64,000 nt of DNA. Origin: Adineta vaga (lineage: Eukaryota; Rotifera). The notes under the pieces are model-generated. The model saw only the letters and a program-made list of their open reading frames with translations, was not told where the DNA came from and did no database searches. The stretch spans positions 10,230,001-10,294,000 of the forward strand of contig CP075494.1 in assembly GCA_021613535.1 (NCBI GenBank), read 5' to 3'. A program made the translations under genes and the position numbers. Shown piece after piece: positions 26,465 to 38,251 of this stretch. Numbering within the stretch: the first letter of the stretch is position 1; each line of letters begins with the position of its first letter.

Positions 26465-29400
26465 CACCTGCTTCTTATGCACAAACTCGACTTTCGTATG
26501 ATGAGAAAACACCTTTTCATCCAGATCAGTCTTCGACAATCAATTACAACATGCCATTTCTTTATCAGCTATTACCAAAACACACTTTATCTATCAAGCG
26601 ACTTCGGCAAGCTCTAGAACTGTTGGTCATCAAACACGAATCATTCCGAACTTCTCTCATTCTCCCCCAAGAAACCAATATACTCATACAAAAAATCGTA
26701 GATCCTGCTTACGATAAGTCTGATCTGTTTAAGTTTCTCGAGAGTACATATGAAACGATCGAACAATTGAACGACATCATTACTAGTGAAAAGGAAAACT
26801 CGAAATGTTTTGATTTACCTCAAGGCCTCGTGTTTCGATGTCATCTCATTTACTACAAACATATCTCTGATAACGATATTCTTTCTGGTAGCGATCGAAT
26901 TATTTTCAACTTCCACCATGCTGTATTCGATATTCCATCAATGAATATTTTTCTTCGTGATCTCAATGAAGTATACACGATAGGTCAACTACCGAACGAT
27001 GACAATGATAGGTTGCGTTATATCGATTGTAAGCATACATGGATTGTATCGACCCATTTAATGTTATTTTTCTTTGTTTATATTTAGATACTATAATCGA
27101 ACAGCAAATGCCAATGACTGGTGCAAATATGTTTTGGCTGGATGCTCTGCAGGATTGTCATCTCGATCGATCTCAGCCACTACCATATGATCGACACCGT
27201 CTTTCCAACGAGAATCGAACTGGCCACAGCATTTCGACATCTTTTGATTTCGGTCATGATCTCTCCTATGAATTTCTCGCTTATACATCGTCTCACAATA
27301 TTTCACTCCGGCAACTGACACTTACTGTCTATTATGCTTTTCTATACAAATTGACGAATGAAGAGACAGACATTTGTGTTGTGATGAACGTTAACAATCG
27401 ATACAGAGATGAACTCAAATCAATCATTGGATTGTTTGAGAATATCATTCCATTGCGTTGTCAAGTTGATCCTCACTGGTCTTTTCACCAATTAATTCAA
27501 CATGTTTGCGAAATAGAGGAAAGTTGCGTCAAGTATTCGTATCTTCCCTTTCAACGCATTGTCAATCAACATGCAAATCCTACAGGAACTGCATTTCTAA
27601 ATATCTTTTTTCATTTTCAATCAAGTGAAAGTCAACATAATCAGACTAAAGTGATGATAGGAGACGCTAGACTCTATCGTTTATCTGACCCGGTCGAGAA
27701 AACTAATCATGATATGATAAATCAGTTTGATTTCTTAGTTTTCATCGAACACAACGCAAGTGATAATCGACTATCATGCACAATCAAGGCGTCACTCGAT
27801 TTGTTCAGTGAAAATACGGTTTCTACGATTGCACATCGATTCCATTGCATGATACAAAGTATGGTTCACCCGACAAATGATCAAATGACAACACCAATCT
27901 ACGAATTATCATTCAGATCACCGAATGACGAATTGTTAATGCAATCAGTGAATAACACAGAAATGAAGAATTCATCTGTTTCCTGTATTCATCATGAGTT
28001 TGTCCGTCAGGTGATCGCACATCCACAGAAACTAGCAGTTGAACTTGACGAACAGTCTCTCACGTATTCAGAATTGTTACATTCAGTTCAAGTTTTGTCT
28101 CTACGTCTTCTGAACGAATATCGCGTTGTTCCAAACGAAATCATCTGCCAGTGTCTTGAGAGAAGTCTTGCGATGGTAAGTTGATGAAAGGTATTAACCA
28201 TAGTCTTAGTGAAATATTGATATTGATTAGGTCATTGGTATGATGGCAATTGAGATGATCGGTGGTGTATATTGTCCTCTATCACCTCGAGATCCGGAAC
28301 AACGTTTGTATGCACTTGTACAACAGACGAATAGTCGTCTTGTACTGGTGCATAGTTCAACAATAAACAAGTTTCCCCTTTCTTTCATTATACTAGATAT
28401 TGATATTCTAACGATTCGTGTAGATCTCGAAGATGTTTCTAGTATTGTTCAACTATCAAATATTATAGTCACGCCAGATAATATTGCCTATATTATTTTT
28501 ACCAGTGGATCAACTGGGATACCGAAAGCTGTGAGTGATGTCTTCAACGATGAAGTGACAAAGCAGTAATATCCATTTCTTTTATAGGCACAAATTCAAC
28601 ACCGAAACGTGAGCGCGTGTATGCATTCTATGGTGACAATTGATGCTGTCAATCAATACGATATGGTCATACAAATTGCACGTTGTTCATTTGATGTTCA
28701 TGTTCTAGACATAATGGGAACATTGATGATTGGTGGATCTTTGATAATGCTACATCCTGACGGTATTCTAGACCTTGAATATTTCACATCAGTGCTGCAA
28801 GAAAAACAAATCACTTATATTCAAGCAGTTCCGAGTTTGCTTAAAGCATTCTTTACATTTCTGAAAGAAACATTTCAATACTCTCAAGCAAAATGTTTTA
28901 GATCTGTCTGTAGTAGTGGTTAGTGGTTATAAATCACATTTTTATCTCAATAATCTCTCTTTCTTTTCGTAGGAGAACCTTTCTCACTCGACTTAATGTC
29001 GTTAATAAACAGTTACGTCACAAGCAAATGTAATATATGGAATTTGTACGGTCCCGCTGAGACAATAATTTGTACATTTCAATGTGTCAATTGGTCAGAG
29101 GATATAATAAAAATTCCAATCGGCTTGCGTATGCCTGACTATCAATGTCTGATATTAGACAAATTCTTACAAAAACTTACGCTAGATCAGGAGGGTGAAT
29201 TATTTGTAGGAGGATTAGGGGTCTTCGCTGGCTATCTTGCACAAGATGATTTGACAACGAAAGTACTCACTAATATTGAAGGTGCGAATTTCTATCGCAC
29301 AGGTGATCTTGTTCGAATGGACAGCAATGGACTTCTCCATTACATTGGAAGAAAAGACTTTCAAATCAAACTTCGTGGTCAACGTATCGAAATCGGTGAA

Positions 29401-32400
29401 ATTGAACAGTGTTTGTTGCAAACTTCCATCGACGCATGCATCGTCATCAAATGGGGAGAAGATCACCTAGTTGCTTATGTTCAAAGTTCTCATATTACCG
29501 AAGAACAACTACGTGAACATTGTCAATCGCATCTCCCACCACATATGATTCCATCGATGTTCATCATACTTGACAAACTTCCTCTCAATCCAAATGGAAA
29601 AGTAGATAGAAAACAACTTCCTCTGCCCGAATTTTCTCATCTATCATCAGCACATTTGGGTGAAGATGGTAAACCAACAACACCAAGAAATGAAACTGAA
29701 CGCATCATTCATCACATTTGGTGTGATATACTAAAGAGAAATGAGATCTCAATCGATACAAGCATCTTCAGTATTGGTGGCCATTCATTACTCATCATGC
29801 AACTCTTTCATCGATACAAGATAGAACTTCATCTAGAAGAAAACATCCTCTCCATTGCTGATCTCTTTCAACATTCATCCATCTCAGATCATGCAAGACT
29901 CATTCAAGAGACATTATGCATCCTAAGAACGGACGACGAGCATCACTGGTATCCACTATATCTCAGTCAAGGTAAAATACATGTTACATACCTTTGAACA
30001 ACTATATTTCTCTCTATTCGTTTATTTATAGCTAAAGCATCATCTGCTCAAGAGCGCATCTTTCTCGATGAACAGATTCGTTTCTCATCCGCAATCAGCC
30101 AAAACATCTATGCCATCCCACATATCTACCGCATTTCACCACACAATGATGAGCTTTCAATCTCACGGCTTCTTCGTGCTCTCCATGCTGTCGTCACAAA
30201 GCATAACATCCTTCGAACTGCACTCTATCTCGATACAGAAGGTTCTATTGTACAACAATGCTTAGAGTCGAATATCTCGTCTATCGATGGACCAGGACCA
30301 TATGGTTTCACGATCATCAATCTTCAGAATGATGATCGTCAAATCAATGAAACTGTGAGAGAGATTCAAAATCAACCTGATCTAGTTGATTTGTCACAAG
30401 GACGTGTTCTTCATTGTCACATTCTTCGCCAGTCGCGCCTCGATGAAGATCTACTCACTGATCGTGACTTCATACTAATCAATATCCATCATGCAGCATT
30501 TGATGGTGCATCCACATCCACTTTTCTCTCTGATCTTGCTCTTGCCTATGAGAATAGCCAATCGCTACTGAGAGATAAAAGTACATTACAATACATTGAC
30601 TATTCTGTTCATGAACATGTCATGGATACAACATTAGCGCGTGACTTCTGGCATTCTCATCTCGAAGGATACAATCTTCAGCATCCTCTCGCCCTACCCA
30701 TGGATCGGCAACGTTCATCCACTACTCGACGATCAGGTCTTGCATCTACAGCTCACATCGTGTTCGATAATGATGTTGTTGAAGCCTTTCTTAACTATGC
30801 ATCATCACATCATCTCACACTCTTTCAACTCGGCTTGGCTACATTCTATGCATTTCTCTTCAAACTGACGCATGGTCAAGATGACTTATGTGTTGCATCG
30901 ATTAATGCGAATCGATATCGAAGTGAACTAGTGAACATGATTGGAATGTTTGTTTCGACACTGCCATATCGTGTTCAACTGGATGCTCATTGGTCATTTG
31001 ACGAACTTGTTCGACATGTGCGAGAGAAGTGCCTATCTATTCTTGAAAATTCTCACTATCCACTGCAGCAAATCTTGGCTGATTTTCATCTGAATCAATC
31101 GAATGCTTCATTTCTTGAGACAATGTTCGATTCTATCACTGTATCTCCGACTGTTCATCGTTTTAGTTTGAATGGCGTTGAGTTGGAACAAGTATCAATG
31201 GGCGGAGGAGCAGGTGGAGGATTGAAGTTTGACTTCTCTGTTACATTTGTTCACAATAAAGCAGTCAGCGACAAACAACTATCATGCTACATTGCGTGTT
31301 CACAAGATCTATTCGATGTAGAATCAGTCGATAAAGTAGCACAACGATTGCATTGTATGATACAACGAATGTTTTCAATCATGGGACATCACATAGAGAC
31401 CACAATCTGCGAATCTTCACTGATATTACCAAATGAACGCGTGTTGATGCAATCGATGAACAATACCGAGACGCAGTATTCTTCCGCTTCGTGTATTCAT
31501 CATGAGTTTGTTCGTCAAGTCGTCGAGCATCCACAGAAACTAGCAGTGGAACTCGATGAACAGTCACTCACCTACACTGAGTTGCTTCATCACGTTCAAG
31601 TTTTGTCTTTGTATATTTTGGGGGAATATTATATTATACCTGGTGACATCATTTGTCAATGTGTAGAGAGAAGCGTATCAATGGTAAGTTTGATTGATAG
31701 AATATATGTGGATATCACTAATGTATGAATGTTGATTAGGTCGTTGGTATAATGGCAATCGAGATGGTTGGTGGTGTATATTGTCCATTATCACCTCGAG
31801 ATCCAGAACAACGCTTGCATGCACTTGTGGAACAAACGATGAGTCGTCTTGTTCTTGTTCATCATCTAACGAAGACCAAGTTCTACGATAATATCATGTC
31901 ACTGGATATAGATTCGGTCTGGACTGTCGAAGAGAAAGACGTGCATGATATTAATCGACTATCACGAATAAGAGTGACACCTAACTGTCTTTCATACATT
32001 GTCTTCACTAGCGGATCAACAGGAGTTCCCAAAGGAGTATGTGGAAGACGTTTCTGATATGTCGCAATCTTTATTTTACTTTGTTCAGGTTCAAGTTCGA
32101 CATCGAAGTCTGGTAGGATGCATTGATTCTCTTATTCAAGTTAAATTATTCACAAACAAAGATACTATGTTACAAATGGCTGGTTGTTCATACGATGTGC
32201 ATATACAAGAAATAATAGGTGCACTGACGATTGGTACAACTACCGTCATGTTGCACCCTCATGGAAACATGGACTTTGAATATGTCATCAGAATCATAGA
32301 GAATAAACAAATATCGTATATGCAAAGTGTTCCGGCCTATCTCAACAATATGTTTGACTTCTTGAAAGGAGAAAGTCATGAGAGTTTGAGAACTTTACGA

Positions 32401-35400
32401 ACTCTTGATATTGGTGGTAAGTGCATGATTCCAGTTACTAAAATATCATTTCGATATTTCCTAGGAGACATCAGTACTATTCAGTTCTTGCGAAAGTTAC
32501 TCGGTTATTTGCCTAAAAGTGTTCTCATATGGAACGTGTATGGCCCAGCAGAAGCTACTATTGACTGTACCAGTCATCTAGTCAATATGGCTGTTGACAA
32601 GAATTGTGTTCCTATCGGACGCGCACTTTCCAATTATGGATATTTGATCTTGGATAATCTGCTGCAACCTGTTGTCGTTAATCAAGATGGTGAACTATAT
32701 GTTGGAGGGGTGGGTGTCTTTGCAGGATATCTTGGTCGTGATGATTTGACTTCCAAAGCATTAGCATCGATCAACAACTTGACATATTATCGCACAGGTG
32801 ATCTTGTTCGAATAGATGACAATGGACTTCTTCATTACATTGGAAGAAAAGACTTTCAAATCAAGCTACATGGTCAACGTATAGAAATCGGTGAAATTGA
32901 ACAATGTTTACTTGGTACATCTATATCTGCATGTGTTGTAATGAAATGGGGAGAAGATCATCTCGTTGCTTACATTGAAAGTTCTGACATCACTGTAGAA
33001 GAACTACGTGAACGTTGCCAGTCACATCTACCACTACATATGATTCCGTCCAAGTTCTTCATACTCGAGAAACTTCCACTCAATGCTAATGGAAAGATAG
33101 ATCGAAAAGAGCTACCGCCACCTCGGATGTCGAATGTCGAAACGACTCCGCGCACGAATGTGGTGATATTAACTCCACTTGAAGAACAGTTGTGGAGTAT
33201 ATTCAAGCGCAGTTTTCATAGCGAATCGACTGATATTGAAATGTCTTTTGGACTAATGGGTGGCACATCATTAGATGCGATTCGAGCATTGTCATTGATC
33301 CGACAAGAAATAAGTACTAAGGTTGATATTGGGCTATTGTTCGCTAATCCTTCTGTTCGACAACTGGCACGTGTTATTGAACCATTGATAGTGATAGAAG
33401 ATAATTTGACGAATAGTTCTATCAGTTTACAAGTAGATGACGATCATGACAGATCAATGTCATGTTTGTATATTGAAATATTGGGTATTATATTACTTGT
33501 ATGTCAATGGTTTTTCCCAATGTGGTTAGCTTATCAGTTTCACTCATTTTTTATATTGTTAGCTGTACCTGTTTTTCACCTTGTAACATATATTATTAGT
33601 CAACATTTATTACTTCGCCGTGAAAAGATAATGTATCAAAGAGATAAGTTGTATTCATGGCAATACTATCGGTGGTGGTTTTTAAATACTATGTGGTCGA
33701 TTAATAACTCGTTTTGGTTAAAACATTTGCTGGGTACACCGTTTTACAATTTGTATCTTCGCTTATGTGGTGCTGATGTTGGGCGTAACTCACATATTTA
33801 TACAACATCAATCGATGCCCCTTGGTTACTTAAAGTAGGTGATTTTACATTTATTGGTGACGAAGTTATACTCTCGAGTTTATCATATCAAGCGAACACA
33901 TACACCCTTGGTCGAATAAGTATCGGATCACACTGTTGTATCAACACACGTTCTGTACTTTATGAAGATGTGAAGATAGAAGATGGTGTATTTATAGAAC
34001 CAATGTCCACTGTCTCAGGGCCGGTACCCAAATCGAACAATGATATTTTTATGAAGAATCAAGTCGTATCATGGAAACAATCATTATATCAATTCGGATG
34101 TTTATCCATTATTTTCGTTATCCATATTTTAATCCTATTATGCACATACAGCATCTATTCTTCCTTTCGATCTCTAATGCTACCATTACCTATTTGCATT
34201 GCTCTAGTCTGGCTCACATGGGTTTTGATAAGTTTCTTTATTGCTTTAATTCTGTTGAAATTTATTGTTGGATCTGTCACAGTAGAGCATTGTTCAGTCA
34301 ACTCTTTCTATTATATGCACAAGATATGGTTGCGTCAAATGATTATAACATCGTTTCATCATTCTTTAGATGTGATACCTTCTTACAGTGTTGTTGCATC
34401 TATTATTTTACGATGGTTAGGTGCACAAATTGAAGACGATGTCAGATTTGCTGAATTTCGACAAATTTTATATTTTCCAGCAAATTTACTTTTTGTGAAG
34501 AGTGGTGTAACAACATTTGGTGGGGCTAAACTTGCAACTTTTGAGATGACAAAAGATGGTCTCTGTCGTCTTGATGAAATCCAGCTTGGCTCAGGCACAA
34601 ATCTTACCAATTGGTGTACATTAATGCCAGGTACTCGACTCGTATCAAACACAATGGTCGGAAGTTTAACATTAGTTACACGGCAAACTGTTAACAGTAA
34701 CATCAATAGTACATTACTTGGTATTCCAGCGCGTGAAATGCCATTCCAATTATCTGATAGTCCTCGTTCAAGTCAAAATAATCGGCCGCCTACAAACTCT
34801 ATTTCTATCCAAGTTCTATTACTCACTTGTCTTAGTTTCTTTATTAGCAAATTGTTACTTATTGCTTTGTACTCCTTATTTTCATTTTTTGCCTCTCCAT
34901 GTATTCATATAATATTCACTTGCACTATTTATCATTATTCAATTTGGCTTTCGAAAAATCATTCGCGATTCTCCTATTCGAAAACTATCAATGTTTTACA
35001 ACAAATAATTCATATGTTTTTAATGGATTTTTATACCTTTGTTGGGCCATTTCTATCGAGAACACAATATCTTGTATATGTTTTTCGTGGTTTTGGGGCT
35101 CGCATTGGATGCGATGTCATCTTGCCCGATATTGGTTGTCTCACTGATCCTTATCTAACTACTCTTGGCAATCACATACGTCTGCAAACAGGCGCTCACA
35201 TTCAAGTAATATATCTTCCGTAGTTAGGTTGTAATTTGTACTAACAAGTTCTGTGTTTTTTTTCCAATTTAGTGCCACACATTCGAACAACGCCTATTAA
35301 AACTAGCACCTGTTGTGATAAATCATTCAAGTGTATTAATGAGTAACACCTTAATACTTCCTGGATCAGTACTACAAGGACAAAATCGTATATTACCATG

Positions 35401-35479
35401 GACATTGATTATGAAGAACGATCAGCTACAACCGAACACTAGCTGGTCTGGTGTACCAGGTCACAGAACCAGACAATAA
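26465..35479 (+). CDS. NRPS block 4: C-A-T-C-A-T plus Pls-like terminal membrane region
   Basis: Exons: 26465-27028, 27088-28175, 28231-28530, 28588-28918, 28973-29971, 30032-31683, 31740-32036, 32089-32416, 32465-35205, 35273-35479, giving 2,835 codons including TAA. The first module has C (HHAVFDI), A (FTSGSTGIPKA, NLYGPAE, YRTGDL) and T (SIGGHSLLI). The second has C (HHAAFDG), A (NVYGPAEAT, YRTGDL, NGKIDRKELP near residue 2060) and T (LMGGTSLDA, Ser near 2121). From about residue 2185 to the end, pairs of hydrophobic segments alternate with three soluble hexapeptide-type repeat regions (for example GADVGRNSHIY, GARIGCDVILPD). This is the layout of the terminal region of epsilon-poly-L-lysine synthase-like NRPSs. 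There is no thioesterase, so release or transfer of the product probably occurs at a membrane. Confidence 0.9.
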
Positions 35480-35529
35480 CTATTTCTGTACATTTTCTAT
35501 GAAATCTGTAAATAGATCACTACATGTTT

Positions 35530-35535
35530 AATAAA
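35530..35535 (+). promoter_or_regulatory. Poly-A signal AATAAA of the NRPS gene
   Basis: AATAAA lies 51 bp after the NRPS stop codon. Within the NRPS blocks no similarly placed signal follows blocks 1-3, which supports this as the true 3' end. Confidence 0.6.
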
Positions 35536-38199
35536 CAACGCACTATTAATTTATTTTGACATTTTTCAAAATTAAACATGGATCGTTTGCATTTGTTAAA
35601 TGCAAGAAATATTCGGTGCATTTATCCTAATTTCTAGAAACGAGATGGTTTCCAACTAAACTTGTACTCTTAAGTAATTGCAAATATGTTCGAATTACAT
35701 GTGATTACTTTTGATATATGTATCACATTTTTTTGTGTCAGATTTATAGTTGAGAAATAGACGCATCGGTACCGAGAAAAATAGACAGTCATCCATCAGA
35801 CAGTTAATTATTTAGAAAAACCACACGTCTATCGATACAAACAGCGTAATATTATTAAAATTAACTTTTTCATGTATAGAACGTAACTTGAAGATGGATT
35901 ATCATTTCGCTAGTGTATTAGTAGATAGATCGTGTAAAATCGTACATTTCTTAAATTCATCCTCCACTTTGAACAATTTAATAAACAGTAATTACATCCA
36001 GAAAGTGCTTTTACCATTCGACATCAACACTAATTAATCGATCAACTTTTAAAACGATGGAAAGAAACATTCCAAACTTTGATTTAGATGCTAGTGAATA
36101 AATATAAAAATAATCGATTGTAAGTTATAACGTGAAGGAAGATCAGTTTTCTTCAAAATTCGAATAATTAAATTACTAAAGACAACGTCTACCCAGCATA
36201 TTTCATCAATATAATTCTTTTCTCGAATAAAGTCTATATACTACAAATTATTCACAGAGTGAAGGAATACATGACAAAAGAAAAAGAAAGAAAACAGAAA
36301 AATCAGCTATATATTATAAGGGTAATTATTTTGTAAGTCTTCCATATGAAAGAAACAAGAATTCATCAGATAAATAGTGACTTACAGTTTCATTGTTTAA
36401 CGATGCAAAGAATATTATTATCTAAACGGATAAGTAAACTTTTAAGGACAAATATATTTATATCTTCATTCATATATGTATGTATCAGAGAGCCGTTTTA
36501 TAAGAGTAAGTACGTCATGATAAATAAGAAAATACCTGTAAATGGATTGTTGATAACTATTTATTCTTATTGTTACATTTTACAATTGGAAAAATTACTA
36601 ACATTATAATACCATAGATATATTGTAAGTTTTATATATAAAAGTTACTTATTATTTCTAATTTTTTAGTTTGACGGATAATTGAAAAACAAAATCATCA
36701 TGAATTATATTTGACTCTTCTTGTCCTTGAAGTAATTGGTATGTTTTTCGTATTTTGTTACGGTCAAAAAAGTGCTAAGTATAATTTCAGTAATTCGAGC
36801 ACATCTTTTAAAAACGATATATTACTTTGAAAAAAGTACGATAATGATCTTATTATTCATATCAAATAATCGTTGAAAATCTATATCTGAAGCCATTACA
36901 TCGAAAAAGGATATAGTGAAAAAAACAAGATTGTTTGTTTCGTGTTATTCAGTTCAGAAATTTGAATGACGTAGGTGTAAAATATTGATACAATCGAACA
37001 AGCAGATCTGCTTACCTAAGGAATACACGCATATTGTTTATCTATAGATTTTTACACTATCATTCTTCTTTTAGTTTATACATATATTGCGTTGATCGAT
37101 AAAAGATATGCTAAAACTGCACATACACAGTAATTGATTTGACTAGCGAAAGCAGAATATGAAGACAGTATAGATACGAGAAAATTATCTTGAACAAGTC
37201 TCATGTTTAAAAAAAACGTTTTTTTCTACTTTGATAATGCGGCAGTACATTACATGTTATCTCTAATATAATCTACACTGCATTAGTGATGATTGGAAAG
37301 CTAAATAAGAAAGAACCGGAATTATTTGGTGAATATTCGTGATCATAGGTCATAAAACTCGAATGGTTTAATAAGTGTTCAAACATAGTGAATTTATGGT
37401 GTTTGATCATGTTGAATGCAATGAACCATTTTAGGTCTCAGTTCATTCTTTCATTTTTCATCAGTAATGCCGTCTTCCCAGATGAAAAGGGCAGAAATTG
37501 GTAAAAAATTTCAAATATTTGAATTTAGTACTCTGACTATAGGTGAGATTTAATGAGTATAAATTGATCGCCTTCAGCTACTAAACATCAACTGATATCT
37601 AATAATAAAATAGATCTGCTAGTTAAATCGTTTTCTAGTTTCGAACCTTGTGTATAAGATAGATCCTGGTGAGAAACGAAAAATTTGTCAAGCAAGGTCA
37701 CCCTCAAGATTTTCTACTCAGAGCTATAGGTACTTCACCATAGTTTTAGCAAATTGCAAAAGTCTTGTCAACAACTTGAATGGTGCAATATCAATTTGAT
37801 ATTTTTTGTCTAGAGTCATGTCTGATTGTTAGTAGAGCAATCATTTTTTGGAACTTAAACATTCTAAAAATGAAATATTTCGTTGAGTTGAAATTTTTAG
37901 TGTTTTATTCATGAGCAAACCTTGTTCCGGACAACATGTCGGATCGAAATAGTCCTATTTCATTTTTTCATGGATGCTACGCTGTGAGCTAAAATTTTTA
38001 CAAAGCTGAACAAAACTCCTACGAGTCATCGTCCGTTGGAAGCTCTTTATGCTTTACTAAGGTCTAGCTTATCCATAGAGTCCAAGTCCAAGTCCAAAAC
38101 CAACTTCAAATTTGAATTGATTCTTTGATTTATCTGTCAAACATAAATAGAGTCTCATGGTATAAAAACGATTAGTTGATAGCCATGATTATCCGAATT
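35536..38199. other. AT-rich intergenic region
   Basis: About 2.7 kb with no reading frame longer than background and no recognised repeat or RNA gene. An open frame at 36346-36609 is AT-driven and has no protein-like features. Confidence 0.6.
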
Positions 38200-38251
38200 A
38201 GTATCATCATCATCATTTCCCATAGGCTTAGCGCCCGTTGGGGCTAACCAT

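Larger units (their letters stand above)
1627..35479 (+). other. Proposed single multimodular NRPS gene (5' end outside window)
   Basis: Seen: four blocks of NRPS exons, each starting at ag|CA with no Met. Blocks 1-3 end at G|gt, so every inter-block junction is phase 1 and yields an Ala codon. Inferred: one transcript with long introns 6663-10446, 15509-20507 and 25567-26464, encoding about 7,590 codons ordered C-A-T-C, C-A-T-C, C-A-T-C, C-A-T, C-A-T, Pls-like terminal region. The stop is TAA at 35477-35479, followed by AATAAA at 35530. The alternative is four adjacent genes or gene fragments, but none has its own start codon and only the last has a convincing stop and poly-A signal. The product is an unknown peptide. 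NRPS genes in bdelloids are believed to be horizontally acquired, and some are reported to respond to fungal attack. Confidence 0.65.

Noticed and set aside
36346-36609. 87-codon open frame in the intergenic region
   Set aside because: AT-rich chance frame without motifs, splice partners or neighbours that support it.
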